Shown here in pieces: positions 16,273-25,062 of a DNA stretch of 64,000 bases (its first letter is position 1; the number at the start of each line of letters is the position of its first letter). The notes beneath the pieces were generated by a model. It was not told the origin of the DNA. It searched no databases and saw only the letters and a program-made list of their open reading frames with translations. This stretch comes from Shewanella sp. TC10 (lineage in GTDB: Bacteria > Pseudomonadota > Gammaproteobacteria > Enterobacterales > Shewanellaceae): positions 1 to 64,000 of the forward strand of contig NZ_VKHR01000023.1 of assembly GCF_009663145.1 (NCBI RefSeq), given 5' to 3'. A program made the position numbers and the translations under genes.

Positions 16273-16992
16273 ATGTCCGAGGATTTAAGGTTGAACAAGA
16301 GTTTAGTGACGAATGTCATTGCCGCAGCATTAGTATTAATTGGTTACTTTGCTGAAATCACCATGGTGTTTACCATTGGTTTATTTGCTTTGTCTGGCGC
16401 AGTAACAAACTGGCTAGCTGTGCATATGTTATTTGAAAAAGTCCCTGGATTATATGGCTCTGGCGTTATTCCATCACGCTTTGAAGAGTTTAAAGCTGGC
16501 ATTAAACATCTGATGATGGAACAGTTTTTTACTCAAGAGAACATAGATCGTTTACTGACTGAAAACAGCGCGAGTGCTATCGATTTAACACCTGTGATTG
16601 ATAAAGTTGATTTAGCGCCTTCGTTTGATGCGCTTGTGACGACCGTTGAGAACTCTTCTTTTGGTGGTATGTTATCCATGTTTGGCGGAACAGAAGCGCT
16701 TATTCCGTTGAAAGAACCTTTTATTGATAAAATGAAGCAGTCGCTGACAGAGCTGACTCAAAGCGAAGAGTTTAACCAAATTTTAATCAATGAACTTGAG
16801 CAGCCTAATGTGATGGCTGACTTACAAGGTAAGGTCTCAAATATTGTCGATCAACGTCTTGATGAATTAACCCCGGTTATGGTGAAAGATATTATTCAAG
16901 AAATGATCCGCAAGCATCTCGGTTGGTTAGTGGTATGGGGTGGGGTATTTGGCGGCTTAATTGGTGCTTTAGCAGCAGTACTTCAATCTTAA
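16273..16992 (+). CDS. DUF445 family membrane protein
   Basis: 239 residues. Two hydrophobic segments at the N-terminus (about 14-48) contain the family motif LSGAVTNWLAVHMLFEKVPG, followed by GVIPSRFEEFKAGI. A long helical cytoplasmic or periplasmic region is followed by a C-terminal membrane segment (WLVVWGGVFGGLIGALAAVL). DUF445 (YheB/YjiN-type) proteins have unknown function. The start codon lies immediately after a terminator-like hairpin, an odd arrangement discussed in the findings. Confidence 0.82.
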   Translation: MSEDLRLNKSLVTNVIAAALVLIGYFAEITMVFTIGLFALSGAVTNWLAVHMLFEKVPGLYGSGVIPSRFEEFKAGIKHLMMEQFFTQENIDRLLTENSASAIDLTPVIDKVDLAPSFDALVTTVENSSFGGMLSMFGGTEALIPLKEPFIDKMKQSLTELTQSEEFNQILINELEQPNVMADLQGKVSNIVDQRLDELTPVMVKDIIQEMIRKHLGWLVVWGGVFGGLIGALAAVLQS

Positions 16993-17169
16993 TTGACTCA
17001 TTGGCATGAAGTGAGCGTGAAGGAAGTGTGAGATTAACTACAACGCTTTGGCTTTCGTTTATCGCTAATTTCCCAACCCGTTCGACAATCTGCTTAAATT
17101 CCTCTATTTTGAAATAAGGTCGCTTAGGTTGTAGCGGTATAGATCTGTTAACCAAATAAGGGGTTACTT

Positions 17170-17520
17170 ATGTCTAAACACCATAAAATTAACTACTTAG
17201 AAATACCTGCTTTAGATTTAGTTAAAACAAAGGCGTTTTTTACTGACGTATTTGGTTGGCATTTTAAAGACTATGGCCCTGAATACAGTTGCTTTTTGGA
17301 TGTCGGTATTGATGGTGGTTTTTACCAAGCAGAACAAGGATTTAATTTGGGTACAGGTTGCCCATTGATTGTACTTTATAGTCAATGCCTTGAAACCAGT
17401 GAACGCAAAGTACTGGCTGCTGGTGGTGAAATCCTCAAACCCGTATTTAGCTTTCCTGGTGGCAAGCGTTTTCACTTTGCAGATATTAATGGGAATGAGT
17501 ATGCCGTCTGGTCTGAATGA
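17170..17520 (+). CDS. VOC (glyoxalase/bleomycin-resistance-like) protein
   Basis: 116 residues. A single VOC module with two beta-alpha-beta-beta-beta units: INYLEIPALDLVKTKAFFTDVFGWHF and FHFADINGNEYAVWSE, the typical first and last segments. The family covers metal-dependent lyases, dioxygenases and drug-binding proteins; the substrate cannot be read from the sequence. The end of the gene overlaps the start of the DUF1289 gene by 20 bp, so the two are probably coupled in translation. Confidence 0.82.
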   Translation: MSKHHKINYLEIPALDLVKTKAFFTDVFGWHFKDYGPEYSCFLDVGIDGGFYQAEQGFNLGTGCPLIVLYSQCLETSERKVLAAGGEILKPVFSFPGGKRFHFADINGNEYAVWSE

Positions 17521-17698
17521 ACCTCGTTCACCCTGTGTAGCCAATTGTTGCCTTGATCAACAAGATACTTGTTTAGGGTGTCTTAGAACCCATCAAGAAA
17601 TATTGGCTTGGCACAAAATGACTATTGATGATAAAAATGCCCACTTAACGGATTTAGCAATGAGAGCGGCTCTAGCTAAAAAGCGCCGCCAGTATTAG
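17501..17698 (+). CDS. DUF1289 family small Cys-rich protein
   Basis: 65 residues from the ATG at 17501; in-frame ATGs at 17489 and 17495 would add two to four residues. The pattern SPCVANCCLDQQDTCLGC then RTHQEILAWHKM matches DUF1289, where the cysteines probably bind a metal. The reading frame overlaps the VOC gene by 20 bp. Function unknown. The frame extends further upstream into the VOC gene, but that part is a shadow. Confidence 0.78.
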   Translation: MPSGLNEPRSPCVANCCLDQQDTCLGCLRTHQEILAWHKMTIDDKNAHLTDLAMRAALAKKRRQY

Positions 17699-17743
17699 GT
17701 CGCTAAATAGTAGGGCATTTATTATATTCACAGACTGTGAAAG

Positions 17744-18238
17744 CTAAGCTTCAATTTCTGTCTTGAATATTGAAAATCCACGAGCTTGATAGTTTTTTAA
17801 AGCACTAGGATGGTCAAGAGAGCAAGTGTGAACCCAAACTCTTTGGGTATTTTCAAGTGACCATGCTTTTTCGATAGCTTGGCTAAGTAAATACCCACCC
17901 ATGCCTTTACCAATATAGCGAACCCCAAGTCCGAAGTACATTATCTCGACGTTTCCATCTTCTTGTTGCTGCAGCTCAAAGTAACCCGCTGGAGAGCCTT
18001 CAAAGTACGCGACATATAAATGAAGCTTATTATCTTCGCTATACTGCTGCCATTGTGCTTCACTCCAGCCCAACTTGTCAGTCCATTCCCAAGCTGCGCC
18101 AACAAACTGATACAAGAAACGATTATATTCAAATTGCGGAACCTCAGCTTTTGTCACTGTTAACCCTTTTGCATCAGTTTTTGCGTTTAATTGATTTACA
18201 TGGGTCATTTCTAAATGAAAAATAGTTACATCAGACAT
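17744..18238 (-). CDS. GNAT-family acetyltransferase
   Basis: 164 residues. Visible are the strand NVEIMYFGLGV, motif A RYIGKGMGGYLLSQAIEKA with the acetyl-CoA loop, and the terminal HPSALKNYQARGFSIF. The N-terminal 60 residues contain a Trp-rich segment (WEWTDKLGWSEAQWQQY). AAGG lies before the ATG at 18238. Substrate unknown. It is followed by no obvious terminator and converges on the VOC/DUF1289 pair. Confidence 0.84.
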   Translation of the reverse strand: MSDVTIFHLEMTHVNQLNAKTDAKGLTVTKAEVPQFEYNRFLYQFVGAAWEWTDKLGWSEAQWQQYSEDNKLHLYVAYFEGSPAGYFELQQQEDGNVEIMYFGLGVRYIGKGMGGYLLSQAIEKAWSLENTQRVWVHTCSLDHPSALKNYQARGFSIFKTEIEA

Positions 18239-18287
18239 GGAAAACCTTTAAAAATTAGTAGGAACAGTGACTTTAAGATTGGAGGCT

Positions 18288-18515
18288 TCAACTTACAGGT
18301 TTTAAAGGCGAATTATCTTTAATCATGACCAAAACTGCAATATAAATTAGTGCTAAAGGAGGAAAGAAAGCGAGTAAAAAACCAATCGTAGTGGCTAGTT
18401 TAGGTGAAGACGTTTTTTTACTCCCTAATTTATAACTGCTCCAAGTAATAAAAATCGTAAATGGTAACCAAAGCAGCATCACTAATTGTCCAATAAAAGT
18501 GGCATTAATTGACAT
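18288..18515 (-). CDS. Small two-helix membrane protein
   Basis: 75 residues with two membrane segments (about 8-28 and 42-65) joined by a basic Ser/Lys loop (YKLGSKKTSSPKLA). AAGGA precedes the ATG by 7 bases. No family recognised. It lies about 50 bp upstream of the acetyltransferase on the same strand, so the two may be cotranscribed. Confidence 0.65.
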   Translation of the reverse strand: MSINATFIGQLVMLLWLPFTIFITWSSYKLGSKKTSSPKLATTIGFLLAFFPPLALIYIAVLVMIKDNSPLKPVS

Positions 18516-18591
18516 TATTTAATCCTTTAAATATTGAATTTATAACTAATTGTTAAAATAGCATTGAAAATATAGTGTATAAACAATAATA

Positions 18592-18622
18592 AAAAAGCCA
18601 TCGACAGTCGATGGCTTTATTA
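18592..18622. terminator. Terminator behind the asnB relic
   Basis: An 11-bp stem (AAAGCCATCGA / TCGATGGCTTT) with a 3-base loop and A/T runs on both sides. On the minus strand it comes 22 bp after the relic's TAA, so it may be the original asnB terminator, left behind when the insert separated it from the gene (inference). Confidence 0.8.
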
Positions 18623-18643
18623 AAAATAGGCTGTTTATAACAG

Positions 18644-18777
18644 TTAATAAGCACTGTCATGGACGTTTTTAACGGCACGTCCAGATGGGTCGTTAATGCT
18701 CTGTAAGCTTCTCTTACAGTAGCGTTCAGAGAGGGGAGGAACAAACAACTGTTTTAATAGCAGGTACTGTTTCATTT
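18644..18777 (-). pseudogene. Frameshifted relic of the asnB 3' end
   Basis: Reading the minus strand, the last codons give SLQSINDPSGRAVKNVHDSAY and a TAA, identical except for one residue to the end of the intact asnB at 21264 (SLQGINDPSG...). Farther upstream another frame gives ETVPAIKTVVCSSP, matching ETVPGGKTVACSTP of AsnB, so at least one frameshift separates the two pieces. The homology stops about 10 bp before the stop codon of the 390-residue gene. It marks one edge of an insert whose other edge is the living asnB end. No start codon or remaining function. Confidence 0.85.
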
Positions 18778-18787
18778 CAGAATATTT

Positions 18788-19960
18788 TTAAAGCTTTATG
18801 TTGAGCTTTGGGGAAAATAGAACTCTGCAGGGATAATATTTTTCAGTATTCACTAATTGTTCTAAATCTACTATGAGTTTTTTTTGAGCTTCACTTTCAC
18901 CTAACACTTCCTGGTTATCTAGCCAATTACTGGCGAACTCTTCATCAACTAGCATAATTAAATTTGCATAAGGCGGTAAACTAATAAATTGATCTGATCT
19001 GAATTTGTTGATTTGCCTTTGTATTTCTTCTGCTGCTTTTTCGTTGTTTTCATTTTGATATGTGTTTTTGAGTATTGAGTACCCGAAAGCCTGATTCGAG
19101 ACAGTCGTTGGTCTTTCAACTATGTTTCTACCAACGGTTAGGCAGGCATTTGACGTTTTAACATCATTATCTTCATTGTTACACCAAGTTGTTATAGGTG
19201 ACAATATAGCAGGGATGGTAGCTGCTTCCACTCCTATAGCTGTAATTAAATTCGAGCCAAAGTGGCCAAATTGGTTATTCTCCATTATTTGTGTAAATAG
19301 CTTGATTCGCTTGGCATAGTTGTTAGAAAAAAAAGTGCTTTCGTCTAAATTGGTGATAGCTTCATATATTTGAGCATCATTTTTTTGGGATATAAAGTAA
19401 GCTGTAGCTGCTAACCAAAAAGCGCCATCTTTTTTAACCGTTTCCGATGTACTTTCGATCAAGTTTTCATTGCATATTGGGTTATTTGAATTAGTTACAC
19501 ACTCACCGATAAGGCTTATACGAGATACTGGTTCCTCAGGATTATTTAAACTAAATTGATAAAGGTTGTCTAACCTTGAACCTTCCTGAGGGCTTGAAAA
19601 TAACGCAAAACCCAATTTATCCTCAGCTAAAGTTGATTTTTCTAGCCCATCTATAATTGATTTCGGGTTATCAAAAGGAGCATTTAATCTTTCTGTATCA
19701 ACACCGCATTGTGACAATAAATCCATTACCTCTGATTCTGATAATATTATTTCAGGTTCAGCATTTTTTATGACGTTAGCTTTATCATCTTGCATTGTCA
19801 CTTTGGTTTCGAGCTGTTCGGAGAAGTTTTGCGGAGTGGTTAAGGTTTTTTCTTTTTTGCTATTTACTAAGGGCTCACTTAGCTTACTAAAGTGATTAAA
19901 CATTACAATAGTTCCAATAGATATAATGATTACTATCGATACGATACCTTTGTTTATCAT
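18788..19960 (-). CDS. Unrecognised membrane-anchored periplasmic protein
   Basis: 390 residues. One N-terminal hydrophobic anchor (about 5-24), then a soluble, presumably periplasmic, acidic region with probable helical character. Single cysteines occur throughout (QCGVDTERL, GECVTNSNNPICNENL, TWCNNEDN, NACLTVG), which could form disulfides. No family recognised. The gene is AT-rich compared with its neighbours. It lies between the asnB relic and an IS30-type element, so it probably arrived by transfer and may be the cargo of that insert. GGGAG lies 11 bases before the ATG. Confidence 0.65.
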   Translation of the reverse strand: MINKGIVSIVIIISIGTIVMFNHFSKLSEPLVNSKKEKTLTTPQNFSEQLETKVTMQDDKANVIKNAEPEIILSESEVMDLLSQCGVDTERLNAPFDNPKSIIDGLEKSTLAEDKLGFALFSSPQEGSRLDNLYQFSLNNPEEPVSRISLIGECVTNSNNPICNENLIESTSETVKKDGAFWLAATAYFISQKNDAQIYEAITNLDESTFFSNNYAKRIKLFTQIMENNQFGHFGSNLITAIGVEAATIPAILSPITTWCNNEDNDVKTSNACLTVGRNIVERPTTVSNQAFGYSILKNTYQNENNEKAAEEIQRQINKFRSDQFISLPPYANLIMLVDEEFASNWLDNQEVLGESEAQKKLIVDLEQLVNTEKYYPCRVLFSPKLNIKL

Positions 19961-20162
19961 TTTGTAGCGAACTCCCTGTGACTATAAAAATATAATTTTA
20001 AATCCTTTATTTTTATTACTTTGTATTAATTCAAAACTAAGGTCAAGGCATAGTAATTTAAGATGATGTAATTGATTTACCTAAGGGAAATCAATTTTAG
20101 CTAATGCAGGGTAATGTATTCTTCTTTGGATAAACAAAATATTTAACCCAGCATTCAGATAA

Positions 20163-21197
20163 TAACTGCGACACTCTTAACTGAGGTATAGAGGAGCTAA
20201 CTGAAGAAAGTGGTAGGCTTTATTTCGCCAAAGAAAAAAGAGTATCACTATGAGTTATAAGCAGTTGACTGAGGGAGGAAGATATCAGATTTCAGCCCTT
20301 TTGGAAGGAGATATTTCAGTATCAGACATTGCAGGCGCAGTAAAATGTCATCGTTCAACCGTTTATCTAGAATTGAAGCGTGGTTGTAATAATTCGCAGT
20401 ATTCACCTGTGGTAGCGCACCAGTTATCAGTGATGAAACGACGTTATGCAACCAAGTATCGAATACCACAACATCGTATCGATTCTACTGAGGTTTTACT
20501 CACCAATGACTGGAGCCCTGGGCAAATATCGAACGTGTTAACCCATGTGGGTGCTAATGTAAATCATGAATGGATTTATCGTTTCATTGCGCTCGATAAG
20601 AGGCAAGGCGGCAAGCTATACCGTCACTTGCGTCAGGGGCATAAAAGGTATCGACGAGGTAAAAAAGAACGCAAACCTGTCATTAAGAATGCAGTTTCTA
20701 TAGATGAAAGACCAGAGGTTGTTGATAAGCGTGAGCGTTTTGGTGACTGGGAAATTGATACTGTTTTGGGTAAGCATGGAACTGGGGTAATAGTGACAAT
20801 TTTAGAACGAGAAACACGTTTTTACCTAGCCAAGAAAGTGCCTTCAAAATCAGCAGAAGATGTCTCTAGAGCAACAATCGTACAAGCAGTTCGTTCATAC
20901 AATAACGGCTGACAATGGTCGAAAATTTACAGGCCACCAAGACATAGCTAAGGCACTAGAAACAGATGTGTACTTCGCCCACCCATACAGCTCCTGGGAA
21001 CGTGGTGCGAATGAAAACGCCAATGGTCTGTTTAGGCGATATGTTAAAAAAGTTACCGATTTAAGCAAAGTAAGTGATGAGACTATTGTGTTTGCAATGA
21101 ACAGAATTAACTGCAGACCAAGGAAGTGTTTGAAGTTTAAGCAGCCAGCTTTTGTATTTAAACAACTAGCCGCTTAATTTACCGAGTGTCGCACTTC
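20163..21197 (+). mobile_element. IS30-type insertion sequence, decayed
   Basis: About 1.03 kb. The left end reads AACTGCGACACTCTTAA and the right end, inverted, AAGTGCGACACTCGGTAA, sharing the 10-bp core TGCGACACTC. The enclosed gene is an IS30-type transposase broken by a frameshift. The exact outer limits and target duplication could not be fixed by eye. It lies 70 bp from the asnB stop codon. Confidence 0.75.
20250..21177 (+). pseudogene. IS30-family transposase, frameshifted
   Basis: The first frame (20250-20912) carries the N-terminal helix-turn-helix (SVSDIAGAVKCHRSTVYLEL) and the first catalytic Asp (FGDWEIDTVLGK). It then stops in the middle of the DDE domain at a TGA. A second frame, from about 20885, continues with VHTITADNGRKF (second Asp) and GANENANGLFRRY (Glu), ending at 21177. 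Compared with intact IS30 members, a few residues before the VHTIT strand seem lost, so a small deletion or frameshift rather than programmed slippage is likely. The element is probably immobile unless helped in trans. Confidence 0.85.
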
Positions 21198-21263
21198 GTA
21201 GTTGAATTCGGGACTAACCACTAATTCAAGTGGTTAGTTATTATGGTTTTTTATGTGTAAAAC

Positions 21264-22928
21264 TTAATAAGCACTATCATGAACGTTTTTAACTGCGCGT
21301 CCAGAAGGATCGTTAATGCCCTGTAAGCTTTCATCCCAAAGTAGTGCTTCAGGTGTTGAACAAGCAACCGTTTTCCCGCCAGGAACTGTTTCAGCCGCAG
21401 TTTCAAGTGGGAAGAACTCTTCAAAGAAACTACGGTAGTAATAGGCTTCTTTAGATTCTGGCGTGTTATATGGGAATCTAAATTTAGCATTTGCCAGCTG
21501 TAAGTCGTCTACTTGTTCTGCTGCAATATCTTTCAATCCATCAATCCAAGAGTAACCCACGCCATCACTGAACTGCTCTTTTTGACGCCATACCACTTCA
21601 TGTGGCAATGCATGTTCAAAGGCTTCACGTAAGATGTTTTTCTCAATGCGTCCATCTTTAGACATTTTCGCTTCAGGGTTGATACGCATCGCTACATCCA
21701 TAAACTCTTTGTCTAAGAAGGGTACACGAGCTTCAAGTCCCCACGCTGCCATCGCTTTGTTTGCGCGTAAGCAGTCAAATAAATGCAGTTTATCAAGCTT
21801 ACGAACCAATTCTTCATGAAAAGCTTGTGCGTTTGGTGCTTTATGGAAGTACAAGTAACCGCCAAATAGCTCATCTGCACCTTCGCCTGATAACACCATT
21901 TTAATCCCCATGGCTTTAATCTTACGTGCCATTAGATACATTGGAGTTGCAGCGCGGATGGTTGTAACGTCATAGGTTTCTAAGTGGTAAATCACTTCCT
22001 TAATCGCATCAAGACCTTCTTGGAAAGTGAAGTGGATTTCGTGATGAATAGTGCCAATATCATCAGCCACTTTTTTAGCTGCAATTAAATCAGGAGCACC
22101 TTCTAAGCCTACTGCAAACGAGTGCAGTTGTGGCCACCAAGCATCAGTTTCACTGTCGTTTTCAATTCGACGTTTCGCAAACGTTTGAGTAATGGCCGAT
22201 ATAACGGATGAATCTAAGCCGCCTGATAATAATACGCCGTAAGGTACATCTGACATTAGTTGACGTTTTACCGCAGCTTCTAAGGCATCACGTAAGTCTT
22301 CTTTACTTGCTGGGTTGTCTTTTACAGCATCATAATCACGCCAATCGCGTTGATAATACTCGGTTAAATCAGCATCTTTTGAATAGTGATAATGACCAGG
22401 CTTAAATTCCTCTACGGTTTTACATACAGGCATTAATGCTTTCATTTCAGAGGCAATATAATAGTTGCCTAAACTGTCACGGCCAGAGTAAAGCGGGATA
22501 ATTCCCATGTGATCGCGACCAACTAAAAATGCATCTTTTGTTTTGTCGTAAAGTACAAAAGCAAAAATACCGTTCAGCTTATCTAAGAAGTCTACGCCGT
22601 ATTCTTGGTATAAGGCTAAAATAACTTCACAGTCAGAGTTCGTTTTATAACGATACTTTTCACCTAACTGTTCTTTAAGTTGCTTATGGTTATAAATTTC
22701 ACCATTCACTGCGAGGACGATGCTGTCATCTTCGCTGATTAGTGGTTGTGCGCCGTGATCAACGTCGACAATGGCAAGACGTTCATGGGCAAGAATCGCT
22801 TTATCATCGGCATAAACGCCTGACCAATCTGGACCACGGTGACGTAATAGCTTTGACATTTCTAAAGCCACTTGACGCAATTCTTTAGCGTCTGATTGAA
22901 TATCTAAAATCGAAAAAATTGAACACAT
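21264..22928 (-). CDS. asnB: Asparagine synthetase B (glutamine-hydrolysing)
   Basis: 554 residues, the same length as E. coli AsnB. Cys2 is the N-terminal glutaminase nucleophile (MCSIFSILD), with LLRHRGPDWSG and NGEIYNHKQL of the class II amidotransferase domain. The synthetase half has the PP-loop LLSGGLDSSVISAI and SGEGADELFGGYLYF. It converts aspartate plus glutamine and ATP to asparagine. GGAG lies 7 bases before the ATG. The 3' end is also present as a degenerate copy at 18644-18777, so the living gene may have had its end replaced or restored by an insertion. No hairpin with a T run follows the stop. Confidence 0.95.
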   Translation of the reverse strand: MCSIFSILDIQSDAKELRQVALEMSKLLRHRGPDWSGVYADDKAILAHERLAIVDVDHGAQPLISEDDSIVLAVNGEIYNHKQLKEQLGEKYRYKTNSDCEVILALYQEYGVDFLDKLNGIFAFVLYDKTKDAFLVGRDHMGIIPLYSGRDSLGNYYIASEMKALMPVCKTVEEFKPGHYHYSKDADLTEYYQRDWRDYDAVKDNPASKEDLRDALEAAVKRQLMSDVPYGVLLSGGLDSSVISAITQTFAKRRIENDSETDAWWPQLHSFAVGLEGAPDLIAAKKVADDIGTIHHEIHFTFQEGLDAIKEVIYHLETYDVTTIRAATPMYLMARKIKAMGIKMVLSGEGADELFGGYLYFHKAPNAQAFHEELVRKLDKLHLFDCLRANKAMAAWGLEARVPFLDKEFMDVAMRINPEAKMSKDGRIEKNILREAFEHALPHEVVWRQKEQFSDGVGYSWIDGLKDIAAEQVDDLQLANAKFRFPYNTPESKEAYYYRSFFEEFFPLETAAETVPGGKTVACSTPEALLWDESLQGINDPSGRAVKNVHDSAY

Positions 22929-23224
22929 AATGTGGCTCCAAAAATGTAATACAACACTTAATAATCTTTATCTGGAATTCACTTTGACAGCATTTTATGC
23001 AGGGTTCAACCTTAATTTTTGAATTATTCTTAGTAAAATGTTGTTTCTGGTGTGGTTAATCTTTGTTTTTGCCTTGTCGTTTTGAGGATCGGTTAAACTT
23101 GTAACGATTTTATTGATGAATATTGATTTTACTCTCTAAAATTGCCATGTCGATTTGAGAATATTGAATCAGGGAGAGATAAATTCTAAAGATTAAAATA
23201 TGTATTTATTTGGCGTAAATTTAA
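22929..23224. other. Upstream region of asnB
   Basis: About 300 bp, AT-rich, between asnB (start) and the end of the M28 peptidase gene. It must hold the asnB promoter; I cannot single out -35/-10 boxes with confidence. No coding frame worth calling. Confidence 0.45.
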
Positions 23225-23257
23225 ACAAAAAACCCTTGGAATAGAAACTTCCAAGGG
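23225..23257 (-). terminator. Terminator of the M28 peptidase gene
   Basis: On the minus strand CCCTTGGAA pairs with TTCCAAGGG around 7 bases, followed by TTTTTTG. It begins 35 bp after the gene's stop codon. Confidence 0.85.
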
Positions 23258-23291
23258 ATTGAGTAATGAAAATCGTTATAACGTTCTCGGA

Positions 23292-24965
23292 TTAGTCTTT
23301 TGCTGGTCGAAGGCTGTTAAACTCTGAGCCTTTATAATAACCAGGCCAGTCATTACTGTTTGCCAAGGTTTCAGCTGCTTGATAATAAACAGCGAGATCT
23401 TGCAGAGCTCCAGATAAGTCCCAACCTTCTCGGTAGTGATCGCAGACGCTGTGATAACAACCTTTCATTTCGATTTGCATCGCTTGTTTATACTTTGCTG
23501 TGGCTTCATCTAATGGAACACTTCCACCACCTGCAAACACTGCTGGCACACCCAGTTTGGCAAAACTGAAATGGTCAGAGCGGAAAAAACCACCTGATGC
23601 AGGGTTACGTTCACGGGTAGCGGTTCGGTTTTGAGTGCTTGCTACAGAAATAAGGTACTCTTCTAATTCCGACTGTCCTTTACCCACAATAGTGTAATCT
23701 TGGGTTTTACCGTACACATTGGTGCTGTCTAAATTAAACACGGCAACGGTTTTATCAATAGGGTAAATAGGGTTGGCGGCGTAATAACGAGATCCAAGTA
23801 AGCCTTGCTCTTCACCTGTTGTTGCAATAAATGTCAGCGAGCGTTTTAAGCCATTTCCTTGCTCAGCTTGTTTAGCGAATTGGCGCGCAATTTCTAGAAT
23901 ACCGGCTGTACCAGAGGCGTTATCAAGTGCGCCATTATAGATATTATCGCCATCTTTGGTTAAATCGATGCCGAGGTGATCCCAGTGAGCCGTGAACAAA
24001 ATATGCTCTGCTTTTGCGTCTGTTCCAGGAAGCGTTGCGACTACGTTATAACTGTCGGCGTATTCGGCTTTACTGGTAAAGGCAATATCAGCAGTTTGGT
24101 TTAAGTCGAGGCTAATTGCACTGTCTGAAGCTCGGGCCATTAAGTTAGGCAGCTCAAAACCTGCTTTTTTGAAAATAGCAGTGGCACTTTCTAAGGTCAT
24201 CCAGCCTTCAACTGCGATACGCTTATCTTGTATTTCTTTACTGAATACCAGATCTTGTTGTGCGCCAGTCCAGCTATTTTCGACAACTGACCAAGGGTAA
24301 GAAGCTGGAGCTGTATCATGAATAATGATGGCACCTAACGCACCTTGTCGACTCGCTTCTTCAAATTTATAACTCCAACGGCCGTAATAAGTCATGGCTT
24401 TACCATTAAACTTATCAGACTCTGGGTGAGCAAAACCGGGATCGTTAACCATGATCACCGCAATCTTGCCTTTCATGTCTAAACCGTCATAGTCATTCCA
24501 TTGATATTCTGGTGCGTTAACGCCGTAACCGACGAAAACCAATGGTGCATTGTTAATATCAACGCCACCTTTATCATGGCGAGTACCTAAAACAATATCT
24601 TCTCGATTGGTTAAATTAATTCCAGCTAAGCTAATCTGCTGAGATTCACTGGCAGTGTAGCTCACCATAGGGACAGGCTGTAAATAGCTGTCTTGGTAAG
24701 TCGTTTTTAAGCCCATTTCTTTAAAGGCTGCAGATAGGTAATCAAGGGTTAACTTTTCACCTTTAGTTGTGGGAGCACGTCCTTCAAACTCATCTGACGA
24801 TAATGTTTTAATATCTTTTCTAAAACGAGCTTCATCAAAGGTTACCTGACTGGATGAAGTTGAATCAGCAGTTACAGAAGAGGGATTAGAGGTTTGCTCT
24901 TTAGCACTTTGAGGGCTGCATGCGCTTAATAAAGCTAAGGCGCAGAATGGGAGCAATTTTTTCAT
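23292..24965 (-). CDS. M28-family metallopeptidase, lipoprotein
   Basis: 557 residues. Type II signal peptide with lipobox LLSAC (Cys16, then Ser), so probably an outer-membrane lipoprotein. A protease-associated (PA) insert around 130-280 (INNAPLVFVGYGVNAPEY, GALGAIIIHDT) precedes the M28 zinc domain: FTAHWDHLGI (first His), GALDNASGTAGILE (bridging Asp), TTGEEQGLLGSRYYA (catalytic Glu), NLDSTN and SDHFSFAKLGVPAV. All metal and catalytic residues are present. Members are broad aminopeptidases of the cell surface. AGGA lies 6 bases before the ATG. A three-copy 21-bp repeat lies just upstream. Confidence 0.9.
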   Translation of the reverse strand: MKKLLPFCALALLSACSPQSAKEQTSNPSSVTADSTSSSQVTFDEARFRKDIKTLSSDEFEGRAPTTKGEKLTLDYLSAAFKEMGLKTTYQDSYLQPVPMVSYTASESQQISLAGINLTNREDIVLGTRHDKGGVDINNAPLVFVGYGVNAPEYQWNDYDGLDMKGKIAVIMVNDPGFAHPESDKFNGKAMTYYGRWSYKFEEASRQGALGAIIIHDTAPASYPWSVVENSWTGAQQDLVFSKEIQDKRIAVEGWMTLESATAIFKKAGFELPNLMARASDSAISLDLNQTADIAFTSKAEYADSYNVVATLPGTDAKAEHILFTAHWDHLGIDLTKDGDNIYNGALDNASGTAGILEIARQFAKQAEQGNGLKRSLTFIATTGEEQGLLGSRYYAANPIYPIDKTVAVFNLDSTNVYGKTQDYTIVGKGQSELEEYLISVASTQNRTATRERNPASGGFFRSDHFSFAKLGVPAVFAGGGSVPLDEATAKYKQAMQIEMKGCYHSVCDHYREGWDLSGALQDLAVYYQAAETLANSNDWPGYYKGSEFNSLRPAKD

Positions 24966-24999
24966 AGGTCGTCCTATTGTTATTTTTAGGTATTGTTAT

Positions 25000-25062
25000 C
25001 TATAGGTATATTAAAACCAGCTATAGGTATATTAAAACCAGCTATAGGTATATTAAAACCAG
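25000..25062. repeat. Three perfect 21-bp direct repeats upstream of the M28 gene
   Basis: Three identical head-to-tail copies of a 21-bp unit (start CTATAGGTATATT, end AAAACCAG) at 25000, 25021 and 25042. They lie 35-97 bp upstream of the M28 start on the opposite reading strand. On the minus strand each copy offers TAATAT and TATACC, which resemble -10 boxes. The next 225 bp toward nagD hold nothing I can name. Confidence 0.9.

Noticed and set aside
17218-17544. 108-codon minus-strand frame opposite the VOC gene
   Set aside because: Antisense shadow of a recognised VOC protein.
18553-18744. 63-codon minus-strand frame in the asnB relic
   Set aside because: Frame-shifted shadow of the asnB-like sequence; the real reading frame there ends in NVHDSAY.
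20250-21177. Programmed frameshifting in the IS30 transposase
   Set aside because: No slippery heptamer is seen at the junction and residues appear to be lost, so decay is more likely.
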